Below are positions 30,829-42,032 of a stretch of 64,000 bases of DNA, piece by piece; position 1 is the first letter of the stretch, and every line of letters begins with the position of its first letter. The notes below the pieces were generated by a model that ran no database searches, was not told the DNA's origin, and worked only from the letters and a program-made list of their open reading frames with translations. This DNA is from Loripinus fragilis. Taxonomy: Eukaryota > Mollusca > Bivalvia > Lucinida > Lucinidae. The stretch covers positions 33,276,690-33,340,689 of the forward strand of contig OZ026530.1 of assembly GCA_964019695.1 (NCBI GenBank), read 5' to 3'. The position numbers were made by a program, and so were the translations under genes.

Positions 30829-31384
30829 TCATTTTCGCATCTGACGGAGGCTCCATTGTAAAATCGGATTGTCTTTAGTTGCCGGCCTCATTTGGCCCCT
30901 TGCTGCTCGCATACTGCTCGCATATGCGGTACCAAACTCTCGTTTAAAACAATATACCGTATTCAACATCATAAATATCCTGCTAGATGCCGGCCGCGCA
31001 TTAGTACTTTTATGGTGGGCTACACTATATGGATTTATTTAGTCATTTCATTGTCTATAGAGTCATCGTGTGGATGATAAACAGTGTGGGTCTTAATCAG
31101 CTGGCTTCATCAGAAGTCAGCTGATCTGGTCCTACATTGTTAGCAAAAAATAGTGAACGGTGTACATAGTGCACTCGGTATTAGGTCGAATACGGCATGT
31201 GCGTGCCCGTTGCACATAACGCATGCTAGTAATCTTTCTCACAGGTGCAGTTTGTATGTTGAAGATATTTTTGTACAATGTAGTATTGAAAAAAAATCAT
31301 TCCCTAATATAGATACTGTCATCATGGTCATATTCAACTCAGACTCCCATTTTTCTCGCGTCAATGGATTTAGATAATATGGCC

Positions 31385-31676
31385 CATGCGCGGATTCAGA
31401 GAGATTTGTCAGAGGGGGTCCAACTTTTACAACGTTTTATTTTATTTATTTTCTTAGTTTGATGAATGGAGGAATGATCCATATACAAGCATTAGCGAGT
31501 CATCATCGGTCCGCCATCGAAATACCATTTAAATGGCGTTTCGCTGGCGTGCCGATTATGGCCTAACATTGAATGCTGGCTTGGTAGCTTTGTGATTTTA
31601 AGGGGTCGGGACCAGTATTGATTAAAAAACTCTATATTTTTTGTAATTTTTCAGAAGGGGGTCCGAACTCCCTGCC

Positions 31677-31707
<31 letters not shown>

Positions 31708-31731
31708 AAACACACTCTGGATCTGCGCATG
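31385..31731. mobile_element. CATG-ended transposon (family N), intronic
   Basis: CATGCGCGGATTCAGAGAG...CTCTGGATCTGCGCATG, with 5-bp flanks TGGCC / TGGTC (one mismatch). Contains AGAGGGGGTCCAACTTT, a GCCATCGAAATACCATTTAAATGG hairpin region, a poly-C run and a (CA)n run (31674-31712). Confidence 0.75.
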
Positions 31732-32316
31732 TGGTCGATTTATGAACTTTTGTTATGTCCAAATGGAGTTACCCTCTATACTGAAAAGTCACAAGCATTC
31801 AAAAATTATTGAAACGCATTTTTATCACTTGTATTCCATAATGGCTGGTTCCAAAATCATTGCTGGATCTTTCTCAAAAGTATGACATCTAATTTTGTAG
31901 TTTTTTCAGTGTTTTACTGCCAATTTGGTGTCATCATGATTGGCTGGGGTATGCCATATCAGTGCAATTTTGTTGAAGATGTTGTCGCGTTATTAGGTGC
32001 AATTACGGATAAATGGATGTGAACACTTATAAGTAATGACCAGGTAAAGGTTGCAGCAAAAATTATAAACACTAAATATTTTGCTTGTGAACTTGGGGAA
32101 AAGAGGGTTTGTACATTTGGTGTGGTACTGTATCGTAACCAATGACCCGTAAATTTTATTTTGCGTTCTGCTGGATTGCAGATTGGTAGTTCTATCAGAT
32201 ACGAAAAGGCCTTGTATGGAAATTACTTTCTCAACTGTTATATAGTCAAAATAATTTTAGTATCCTTCATTTGTTTTTCTGAGTATATATAGCAGATATA
32301 TGGATAAAATACTTAC

Positions 32317-32397
32317 TGGTACAAGAAAGACATCCGTTGACAAGTTTAGTGTAAACTGCAGGACAGTTTGGCGGGTAATGCGGACACACAGGTTTTG
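32317..32397 (-). CDS. Cys-rich module, internal exon of minus-strand gene
   Basis: An 81-bp exon with acceptor TTTCATTGCAG and donor GTAAGTATT, both strong. It encodes 26 residues with four cysteines, KPVCPHYPPNCPAVYTKLVNG then CLSCT. Spacing C-x6-C-x10-C-x2-C looks like a shortened relative of the antistasin-like block in the next exon. Both borders are phase 1, so the frame runs unbroken from the Ser/Gly/Gln exon at 33660 into the exon at 30188. Three independent phase matches make a real gene likely, although the exon is short. Confidence 0.6.
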
Positions 32398-32466
32398 CTG
32401 CAATGAAAACCGTAATGGATGTCACAGCTAACGAAACCAGTACGCCTTTCCTATGGCTTAGAAATA

Positions 32467-32679
32467 CAGTAAAACCTTTCTTAAGCGGCCATTCAATAGT
32501 AGACAAGGTCTTTAAGACAAATGCTAGCTGTATGAAGGTCCTAAATATTGCAGAATGCTCTCTTGGAGCATTTTGCAATATGTTTGACCTGCATTAAGCG
32601 AAAATCGGTCTGAAAAATTTAAACAAACAAACAATGTTTGGTATTCTTTGTGAGTGGCCGCTTAAGACAGTTTTGATTG
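32467..32679. mobile_element. pogo/Tigger-like MITE, TA target, intronic
   Basis: CAGTAAAACCTTTCTTAAGCGG and GGCCGCTTAAGACAGTTTTGATTG, flanked by TA. Central TATTGCAGAATGCTC / GAGCATTTTGCAATA. Sister of 22634-22840; it lies 70 bp upstream of the 32397 splice acceptor. Confidence 0.75.
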
Positions 32680-32691
32680 TATGCACATATA

Positions 32692-33050
32692 CTTAACGTC
32701 AAAAGAAACGCATATTATTTAATATCCATTTACTATGAGAAAACTTAATCAAAATTTACCGCTTGAATTATATGAATATGACCGGACTCATACGCTCGTT
32801 CCAGGCCATTTTAATCATCATTTCACAGTTAATTATTATTTTTTTGCTAATTAATGCAAAACAGTGCCATTCATTAGAAGAGCCATTTTTAATCCAAGTT
32901 TGCTGCATATCACGACAACACAATGTAAACTAAAACTAGAAAACAGCATAAAACTTTTAAAAATCATTGCTGTGCAATTATACTGCAGATCTAAAAATCT
33001 TCATTTTTACATTTTTTACATTGGTCTTGAAAACCACCGGAGCCTCTGAG
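32692..33050 (+). mobile_element. Truncated copy of the 35291 Tc1-like element
   Basis: CTTAACGTCAAAAGAAACGCATATTATTT matches the left end of 35291-36131 and the match continues through TTCACAGTTAATTATTATTTTTT to TCTTGAAAACCAC. The right half and right terminus are missing. Confidence 0.7.
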
Positions 33051-33366
33051 ATGCTACTTCAGACCAAAAACACTAAATTATAGACACATTTATAGACTAC
33101 AACTGTTGCCATGAAAATAACAATTAAGAAAGAAAATATGTTTTTACAAAAATATATTACAAATAATTATATTAGGACACTGGTATTTAATCAGCCAACT
33201 TGGATAGTAACGGATGTAATAGTTAGCCAAATCAGCCATTCAGACAGTAACTGACTTTGTTCCTTCAAAAATCAGCCGAGTTTTGGCCTTAACGGATGTT
33301 ATAGCTCCCCAAATCAGACAATAACAGAACGCATTGACGTACATGCGTATCTTCGACAAGCATAAT

Positions 33367-33650
33367 CATGCGCGTATCCAGAGAGCTTTGTCAGAGGGGG
33401 TCCAACTTTGACAACGCTTTTAAGTTGACGAGGGGATCCAAATACCACTACATGTATAAGTGGGCCATCATCGGTTCTCCAACGAAACGGCGTTTCCTTG
33501 GCGTGCCGATGATGGTCCAAGATTGAATGTCGGCTTGGTAGCTTTGTGTTATTTCAGGGGACCAGTATTGCTAAGAAACCCTATATTTTGTTTTTTCAGG
33601 AGTGGGTCCGGACCCCCTGACCCCCCACCCCTTCTCTGGAGCCGCACATG
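33367..33650. mobile_element. CATG-ended transposon (family N) next to splice donor
   Basis: CATGCGCGTATCCAGAGAG...CTTCTCTGGAGCCGCACATG with perfect 5-bp flanks ATAAT (33362-33366 and 33651-33655). On the minus strand its end lies nine bases downstream of the donor at 33659. Confidence 0.8.
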
Positions 33651-33659
33651 ATAATATAC

Positions 33660-34280
33660 CTGTTGTTGTTTGGCCATACATGGCTCCTTGTCCTCCCCCA
33701 GACTGACTTCCTGTTCCAGTTAAACTAGAAGGTTGTTGAACTGTTCCGGTGCCTGACTGGCTCCCTGTCCCTGTAAGCCCGGATGGTTGCTGAACGACAG
33801 AACCTTGTTGGCTGTTGCCGCTTCCAGTACCTGACTGGGTCCCTGGTCCAGTGAGCCCAGATAGCTGCTGACCGACAGAACCTTGCTGGCTGTTTCCGAT
33901 TACAATGCCTGATAGGCCAGACGGCTGCTGGGAAATTGTTCCTGACTGACCACTCCCCGGTTGTAAGCCTGTGCCGGACAAGCCAGAACTTTGTTGTGAC
34001 ACAGAACCAGACTGTCCATTGCTAGTCTGTGTCCCGATTCCTGAAGGTTGCTGAAACTGGGAACCAACTTGACTGAGTCCAGTTTGAGATCCTTTCCCAG
34101 TTGATGGTTGTTGAAATACAGAACCTACTTGACTAAGCCCTGTCTGAGAACCTGTACCTGATGTTGGTTGCTTAAATGGAGAACCGGATTGGCTTACTCC
34201 GGTTGTTGGTCCCGACTGGCTTATGGCAGAAGAGGTCCCAGACTGCAAAGCTTGCCCTGAGGTCCCATGTAGAGTCGTTT
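33660..34280 (-). CDS. Ser/Gly/Gln-rich repeat exon of minus-strand gene
   Basis: A 621-bp exon from acceptor CTTGTATTTCAG (first base 34280) to donor GTATAT (exon ends 33660). About 206 codons encode a cysteine-free, low-complexity chain built on variants of SGSVxQQPSGLTGTGSQSG, with period ~20-25 residues and no predicted membrane segment. Such chains occur in secreted extracellular-matrix, byssal or shell-matrix proteins; the location is inferred only from the Cys-rich modules that follow. Both intron phases are 1, matching 32317-32397. No signal peptide or start codon was found, so at least one 5' exon is missing. The frame stays open ~29 codons into the adjoining transposon. Confidence 0.65.
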
Positions 34281-35290
34281 CTGAAATACAAGAGCAGTAT
34301 TACTTGACTTTTCGCTTACTGTAAAGGCGGTGCCTCATGAATGCGTAATTAGGACTAGTCAACCTTTGGCATAGGTAAAAACTGAAAAGGAGGCGTGGTT
34401 TTATTCAAAAGTAATTGTATCATCTTGTGCCACAACCTCAGTCATTATTTATTCCTTAAAACGCTAGCAAAATAACTGCATCTGAAAATGTCTATTTAAC
34501 ATAAGCATAGAGGCAAACATTGTGCACTCAGATCACAGGAGCAGTCTGAACTGGGTTCACACTGTTATCTAGTGGACGACAAAAACATACATTTTGTGAT
34601 TATGCGCTTTAAGGGTTGATAAATGTGAGTTCAGTGTGTATACGGCTAGGATTTTCATGTAATGCACGCACGTTTGCGCGGCTCAAAAGCTGATTAACTC
34701 TTTACCAAATTATAAATAAAACCTGATTTCCCTTCCTTAGCAGATGAAATAGCCGAACCACACCCAGATATGAATATTAAAGTTGTCGCCTTTACAGTTA
34801 GCGAAACGTCAAGTAATACTTGACGCTGCGCTCGTTCCCACTTAATTCCTTTATAATTGTAATATGTGATCTATAACCTATTCATATCGTCAGGAAACCA
34901 GCCCCGAGGAGATATAGTAGTTTAATAGTTTACAAGGTTAGCTTTTAAAAAAGCTTAGAACCATCGCATGGCGTTTTACAGTAATTAAAGAAGAACTTTT
35001 ATAGTGTTTTATTATTGCATTTGCTGAAGCCACTCTTTTCAGTGTTTCATTGGCTTCAAGCTCTGAGTATTTTTTTGTTTTAGTTAACGATTTGTACATA
35101 GGTGATCCATTGGAAGTAAATAAATGACAGGAAATATGAATATTCCAGTAAGACTCGGCTCATGAACACACTGAATAATTGTAGAGTTAACCCCCTCCCC
35201 AGCAGTATGTATCAGGTCATTCAACGTATTCCTCAATCGAAGTCAATGCACATAATGCCTAGGGGGCATATTGAAAATGACCCATCTATA
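34281..35290. other. Intron or upstream region of minus-strand gene
   Basis: No further exon with a matching phase was found. 34510-34570 has a degraded MITE hairpin (CTCAGATCACAGGAGCAGTCTGAACTGGG). The rest is unremarkable. Confidence 0.4.
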
Positions 35291-36131
35291 CTTGACAGCA
35301 AAAGAAACGCATATTATTCAATATCCATTTAATACCAGAAACCCTTATCAAATTATACCCTAAATGATATGAACATGTTTGAACGGACTCATTCGTTCGT
35401 CCTTGACCCTTTTATTCGTCATTACACAGTTAATTATTATTTTTTGTTAATTAATGCAAAAAAACGCAAAACAGTGCCGTACTTTGGAAAAGACACGATT
35501 TCAATCCGATTTCGTTGCATGTCACGAGAACACAATGTAACAGATAAGAAAACACCATAAAACTTTAAAATTCACTGCTGTAGAAATTATACTGCTTATC
35601 CAAAAATGTTCATTTTTTGCATTTTTTGCATTGGTATTGAAAACCACTGGAATCGTTGGGGTGTAAGAGAATCTGGCGCAGTATGATGGTTGCCAAGTAA
35701 GGTACTGTCCAACAGAACCGTTTCAAACAATTGTTTGTACCCTTTCTTGTCTATATTAAGCACACTTCCGGTAAATAGTCCGATAATGTAACAGGATCAC
35801 AATGGTTTACCTTGAAGAATATCAGACAATTTAACCTTCATAAGCATTCTGTATGTCCAGATTATCACACAGAGTGATTTTCATTCAAATCCATTTGGTG
35901 GTTTTATGCATACACCATCTCGAAAGTTGCCTTTATTATGAGTTATTTTATTACGCTCAAAGTTACGCCCCTTTATTATCATTATTCCAATTAGCCATCC
36001 ATTTGTGATGCATTTGATTATACACATGTTCTATACATCAGTGACACCTTACATATAATTAGATGAGTATTTAAACCCCAATTTATACACTATACCAAAT
36101 ATGCAAAATATGCGTTTCTTTTGCTGTCCAG
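35291..36131. mobile_element. Tc1-like non-autonomous element, 841 bp
   Basis: Inverted ends CTTGACAGCAAAAGAAACGC and GCGTTTCTTTTGCTGTCCAG (about 25 bp, one mismatch), flanked by TA on both sides. No transposase frame. The left part also occurs at 32692. Confidence 0.8.
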
Positions 36132-36624
36132 TATACATCTAGATATTTCGTCACATTTAGTATAGAATATCCGAAGGGCCCATGTTTGATCGGGATTCTC
36201 GCTCAGTGGTAAGGTCTCTAATAGGCCTTTTCGCTTTTAGAAGCAATCCAGTATCCAAAGTATATCAACATCGCTCACGTAATGATGGAATTTTGGAAGT
36301 AACTTGGTCGACGGGGAGTCTGAGAAAGAACTGTAAAAGACACTGCTGTTGGGGAGTTAACACCTGATCCATTTCCGCAACTTGCTAATGGAACAGGCCC
36401 GAATCGAACACGCGCCCAATGGAAGTTTACTAACGTATATCACCAGCGCTGACGCGCTGGTGAATTAAAGTGTCACACCTCGAATATATACATATACAAC
36501 CTTCACTAAAACCTAAAAATATTCAAGATCCTGCCATTGTAGGCAACTGAGACACTATCTAAACTTAAAAGGTACATGCATAAGCCATATCAAATCAAGT
36601 GACCCATAGTTCTTAAATCTATCA
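36132..36624. other. Non-coding
   Basis: Contains a short frame at 36182-36367 without support and a GCGCTGACGCGCTGG mini-hairpin near 36445. The part next to 36625 is probably the 3' tail of the LINE fragment on the minus strand. Confidence 0.4.
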
Positions 36625-37137
36625 TTAATAATCTGATTGAAACAAGTTAAATCTTATATCTCTATAAAATTCGCAATCAACTAAAAAGTGGGTTTCGTCT
36701 TCAATCAAATCAATATGACAATATTTACAAAGCCGTTCAGATAAGGGAGTTTCCGGTCGGTTATATCTACCTGTTTCAATTGCTAGTGGTAGATTGCAAC
36801 TTCGAAATTTGGCAAGTACACGCACGTGGCCCCTGTCCATGTTACATTTAACGTAATATTCTGCCTTAAAAACACTTTCATATTGTCTATATGTTCTTAA
36901 CTTATTTCCATTTTCAGTATTACCATTGTTCATCAACTTCTGATACCACTTTGTATTGTCTATTTCAGTCAATATATCACGTACAGCAGAGATGCACACA
37001 GTTTTATTAGGGCTTTCAATCAACATAAGCTCCTCAATATTGTGCGTTTCACTAATTTTTTGCATTTTGCGTTCCCATGTTCTGCTCTTGGGTAGAGACC
37101 ATTCGTGAACACGCCGTATAATTCTGTGCCCAGGCAT
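36625..37137 (-). mobile_element. LINE C-terminal fragment with zinc-knuckle
   Basis: A 170-codon open minus frame resembling the C-terminal part of a non-LTR retrotransposon polyprotein, downstream of the reverse transcriptase. It has a charged helical stretch and a final CKYCHIDLIEDETHFLVDC block, the C-x2-C-...-H-x4-C putative zinc-binding motif of such tails. An in-frame stop lies a few codons upstream and no reverse transcriptase follows, so the copy is 5'-truncated. The frame is intact over its length, suggesting a fairly recent insertion. It is not a host gene. Confidence 0.7.
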
Positions 37138-37770
37138 ATTTCTTAGTCTGCACTATATTTTCATGTAGAGTTATATTTATCAGATTTGATGATATGCAAA
37201 CTGAAATTTCAAAATTATTTTATACTGACTTAGAAAAGAAACTATATACAATGTGTTCAAAAAGAAATGCAAACTGTACCTAAAGTTCGACAATTAGAGC
37301 CATGACAAGGTTAAGCCTTTCAAACTTGTAGGATATTTAGATTTAACTGTTCCCTACCAATAGGGTTAATTCCATACTTTTTCAGACACTGTGACATTAT
37401 ATTTTCTGACAACTAAAGTTATCACATGAGAGAAAAAGTCGCGTACACAATATGTAAGCAAAACTTCTCGTTTTCTTTGATTTTCAGACTTCCTATAGAC
37501 AAATATATTTTTAGAACATAATTTTTTTTACATAACACATATTTTTTTGACAAAAACAAATATTTTTGTACACAATATGTAATATATATATATTATATTT
37601 TTAGTCCATAAATATTTTTTTTGTCCACAAATATATTGTTAAGTCTACAAATATATATTTTAGTCCATAAACATTTCGATATAAGAGCACTTATACCACC
37701 CTTACCAATTTTAGCACGAACTACCTCATGGTGTGCAAGGTCTACACTGATGTAGGTGGTATAAAATATA
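37138..37770. other. A+T-rich spacer with TTTAGTCCATAAATAT repeats
   Basis: 37500-37680 has several TTT-GTCCA(C/T)AAATAT units. A small palindrome CACTTATACCACCC...GTAGGTGGTATAA closes the region at 37685-37765. Confidence 0.45.
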
Positions 37771-38167
37771 CTGCTCAACAAAAGTTTAGCACGGATAAAT
37801 AAAAATTGATTTATATTTGAGCAAATGGCTTAAAGTTATAAAATATCTGCTAAAATGATGGTTTGATATGTGATAAAGTTGAGGACAGCAATTGGTGTGC
37901 TTAAATTGGACGTCTACTGCGTTGATCATTACTTTAAACAAGAGAGGGGTCAAAAACGTGTTTCAACTGCATTGTTGGCAATGCAAAATTGATACAGCAT
38001 CGGTTTATAAAGTCCTTTGTTTTCCAGCTTTGTCGAATTAGCCATTCTGAAAAAAAATTGAGGTCGTCTCCATTGAGCATTGGAAGCAAAAGTTGAGTCT
38101 TGATAACACTAACGCCGTTGTTATAATGACGTCAACAAGGCAAAAACAGTACTGTTTTCGTTGTGTA

Positions 38168-39726
38168 TGCATGCTTAATTTAAAAGGTTTTCATGTTTAA
38201 GAGGATGCCAAAAGAGAGACAATTAAGGGCAAGTCACGTTCATAAAATTTTGTCCCTGGGTATTTAATTCATAAAAAAATGACGTTAATCTGAAGTTGAG
38301 GCTAAGTGTAGGCTGTAACGCTATCTAAAGCAGACGTTTTCAAAGGACCAACTGACCTAAATCTTCCTGGTACTTGTGCCACTCCAGCGTCAAAAAAATT
38401 ACTTGACTGCTCGAATCAGTTCGCTGAAGAAGTCAAGAAGTGGAAAATACCATTTTAAAGTCATAATGGAACGATAAAACGTGGCATAAACGGGTATCAA
38501 ACTTTGACGTTTATAACGTTTTTCATCATTTAGAACCTTTTGCTTTACATTAGAATCAAAAGTTTAAATTTTCGATGTAGACGTGTATCCTTTACATGCC
38601 CATGACCTCAAATTTAACATCAATCCACTGACGCCTAACCAGATTACCTTTTGTATGGCGGACACGAAAAAAGAATTTCAATATCACACTGGTCAATCTA
38701 AACGCATCGGTGGTTGCTACAACGAGCTGGTGGTGGCATTTTTCAGCACCGGTGGTGGCGTAAAAGGTAAAAAAATTGATACCTGTTGACTTTATTATTT
38801 ATTTATAAACTTGCATTTATTTTATTTGTGATGACACCTGGCGCACAGACCACCGGTAATATTGCAGTTTATGGCTCTGCCATGCTATTGGTGATATAAT
38901 TCATGGTTTGGACTGCAAATCCAACAAAGTTCTAGAGTTTTGCTGTTTGCATGCTTAATTTAAAAGGTTTTCTTGTTTAAGAGGATGCCAAAAGAGAGAC
39001 AATTAAGGGCAAGTCACGTTCATAAAATTTTGTCCCTGGGTATTTAATTCATAAAAAAATGACGTTAATCTGAAGTTGAGGCTAAGTGTAGGCTGTAACG
39101 CTATCTAAAGCAGACGTTTTCAAAGGACCAACTGACCTAAATCTTCCTGGTACTTGTGCCACTCCAGCGTCAAAAAAATTACTTGACTGCTCGAATCAGT
39201 TCGCTGAAGAAGTCAAGAAGTGGAAAATACCATTTTAACGTCATAATGGAACGATAAAACGTGGCATAAACGCGTATCAAACTTTGACGTTTATAACGTT
39301 TTTCATCATTTAGAACCTTTTGCTTTACAATAGAATCAAAAGTTTAAATTTTCGATGTAGACGTGTATCCTTTACATGTCCATGACCTCAAATTTAACGT
39401 CAATCCACTGACGCCTAACCAGATTACCTTTTGTCTGGCGGACACGAAAAAAAAATTTCAATATCACACTGGTCAATCTAAACGCATCGGTGGTTGCTAC
39501 AACGAGCTGGTGGTGGCATTTTTCAGCACCGGTGGTGGCGTAAAAGGTAAAAAAATCGATACCTGTTGACTTTATTATTTATTTATAAACTTGCATTTAT
39601 TTTATTTGTGATGACACCTGGCGCACAGACCACCGGTAATATTGCAGTTTATGGCTCTGCCATGCAATTGGTGATATAATTCATGGTTTGGACTGCAAAT
39701 CCAACAAAGTTCTAGAGTTTTGCTGT
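38168..39726 (+). repeat. Two 780-bp direct repeats
   Basis: 38168-38947 and 38948-39726 are nearly identical, from TGCATGCTTAATTTAAAAGG to CTAGAGTTTTGCTGT. Each holds a 68-codon frame (38583 and 39363); the two frames differ at four replacement sites and one silent site, which does not suggest protein constraint. The 3' part recurs inverted at about 41571-41850 and, more divergent, at about 40240-40410. Confidence 0.9.
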
Positions 39727-41850
39727 GACAGGTGCTTTTTTTCTAGTGTAACTGCCAAAATTGAGTGAAATCTGCATGTCTAAGCGCAGCTGTTGTCACA
39801 TTTCCATGAAATAACATCCAAAAAACGATTACTACTTTGGTTTTTTTTCTTGGTAAACTAGAAAATGTTTATTGAGGAATTTTTATTACAACGCATTGGG
39901 AGCACTTTTTGACGCATTGATACAACGCACTGATGGTTGCACAGAATTCCTGTGGTTGCTGGTGCAGCCTAACCACAGCATTCACTGTTCTTATAAACGG
40001 TACATAAATCGCTATTTGAGCCAGCACATGATATTTCAGTACCAGGACGAAGACTCAGGTGAGCCGGTGCAAATGTACAGACTCACCAGAGGCTTCTCTG
40101 CATAGAAAAAATAGAGAGTAGTAATCGTTTTTGGATGTTATTTCATGCGACTATGATAACATAACTGCAGCTGTGCTTAGACATGCAGAATTTCCTGAAG
40201 TTAGGCAGTCACAACAGAAAAAAGCACCTTTCACTGTCAAACTCCACAACTGTGTCGGATTTGTCGGTCAAACCATGAATTAAAACGCCAATTGCATGAC
40301 AGAGCCATAAACTGCAATGTTTCTGACGGTTTGTGCGCATTGGGTCATCAAAAGTAAAATAAATGCAAGTTTATAAAGAAATCATACAGTCAATAGGCAT
40401 AGATTTTGTGGTTTTTGTACACTGATGAAGGCTCAAGCGTGACTCTGCAAATGTGTAGCCTCACCAGAGATGCTCCAGATTAAGCCCTGTTCGCACTTTG
40501 AGAGTGTTTCCGCCTATTTTTCAGAAGCCTCCATGAGAGCTTAAAATTTTTGTGCTTCAATAACAGCAGATTCTAGGGCGAAGATTTGGTACCAGTAAAA
40601 TGCAATTTTAGCACCCCAGAGATACAGGCTGCTGTCTGTTCTAAGGCGGTGACTCTGTTGTTGTTGATTCGTTGTTGATTGTTACTCCCATTACAGGATT
40701 CTGTAATTGTTCTACATTTTGTTACTTTATGTCCATTCTTGTTTTGCAATCATCTTGATGGGGAAGAGAGAGAGAGCTAGCTGCTTTGCTTAGTTTGTCT
40801 TCCTGGTGTCTCGTGATTGCTGTGTGGCTATTCCTCTCAGTGCCATGGGTTTGTCTGCAGTTTGTGATTGTGATACTCACTATTTTTGGGTGTCATTCAT
40901 GCGAACAGCGATGGCTTTGGCCACATTTGCTTGGTCTAATCTGAGCCTTCGTCACAGTTTAAAATTCTCATGTGGTGACTCAATGGCGATTGAATGTCAT
41001 TTTGTGCAAGCAGCGAAGGATCTGGCGAGTCTGCACATTTGCACAGGCTTACCTTAGCCTTCGTCACTGTACAAAATCTCATGTGCTGCCTTAAATGGCG
41101 ATTTGTGTGCTATTCACGCCAGCAGCGAATACTCTGGTGAGTCTACACATTTGCGCAGGCAGTCACTGGACAATGTAATAAATATCAAGATCTCTTGTAC
41201 TGGCAGCAAAGGCTCTTGGGAGTATGCACGTTTGCACAGGCTCGCCTGAGCTTACAATACAGTATCGAAATATCATGTGCTGGTTGAAATGGCAATTTTT
41301 GCAATGTTTATGTGAACAGCGAATGATGTGGTGAGTCTGCACCAGCAACCACAGGAAATCTGTGCAACCATCAGTGCGTTGTATCAATGCGTCAAAAATG
41401 CTCCCAGTGCATTGTAAAAATTCCTCAATAAAACATTTGCTAGTTTACCAAGAAAAAAACCCAAAGTAGTAATCGTTTTTTTGGATGTTATTTCATGGGA
41501 ATATGACAACAGCTGCGCTTAGACATGGAGATTTCACTCAATTTAGGCAGTTACACTTGCAAAAAGCACCTGGCACAGCAAAACCCCAGAACTTTGTTGG
41601 ATTTGCAGTCCAAACCATGAATTATATCACAAATTGCTTGGCAGAGCCATAAACTGCAATGTTACCGGTGGTCTGTGCGCCAGGTGTCATCACAAATAAA
41701 ATAAATGCAAGTTTATAAATAAATAATAAAGTCAACAGGTATCGATTTTTTTACCTTTTACGCCACCACCGGTACTGAAAAATGCCACCACCAGCTCGTT
41801 GTAGCAACCACCGGTGCGTTTACATTGACCAGTGTGAATATCCCCATACA
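39727..41850. repeat. Complex inverted copies inside the 4.16 kb element
   Basis: 39780-40105 (AAATCTGCATGTCTAAGCGC ... GATGGTTGCACAGAATTCCTG) returns inverted at 41160-41540, and again partly inverted at 40115-40240. 40850-41350 has about four ~115 bp units with GCACAGGCTTACCT..GAGCCTTCGTCAC..AAAATCTCATGTG..GCAGCGAA. Frames in this stretch follow the repeats. Confidence 0.7.
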
Positions 41851-41938
41851 TGTTGATTGCATCAAATAAAATGTTTCATGTTCATTCAAAGTGGGGCATC
41901 ATATTAAAATCCGTGCTAAACTTTAGTTGATCAGTATA

Positions 41939-42032
41939 GTTATACCATGTTTGCCCACCTGTACGTAAGATAATCCACTCGCTAAAGCTCGGGTATTATT
42001 TCCACGTACAGGTGGGCAAACCATGGTATAAC
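41939..42032. mobile_element. Small palindromic MITE abutting the 4.16 kb element
   Basis: GTTATACCATGTTTGCCCACC pairs with GGTGGGCAAACCATGGTATAAC. Only four bases separate it from the end of the preceding element. Confidence 0.75.

Larger units (their letters stand above)
37771..41934. mobile_element. Large 4.16 kb element with Tc1-type ends, no transposase
   Basis: CTGCTCAACAAAAGTTTAGCACGG at the left pairs with CCGTGCTAAACTTTAGTTGATCAG at the right, and both are flanked by TA. Between them lie two 780-bp tandem units, further inverted copies of the same material, and ~115 bp tandem repeats, but no transposase. The terminal repeats and TA target suit Tc1/mariner; the length and internal build are unusual for it. 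Confidence 0.7.

Noticed and set aside
38583..39569. Pair of 68-codon frames as a conserved gene family
   Set aside because: Differences between copies are mainly replacements, and the frames sit inside duplicated transposon sequence.
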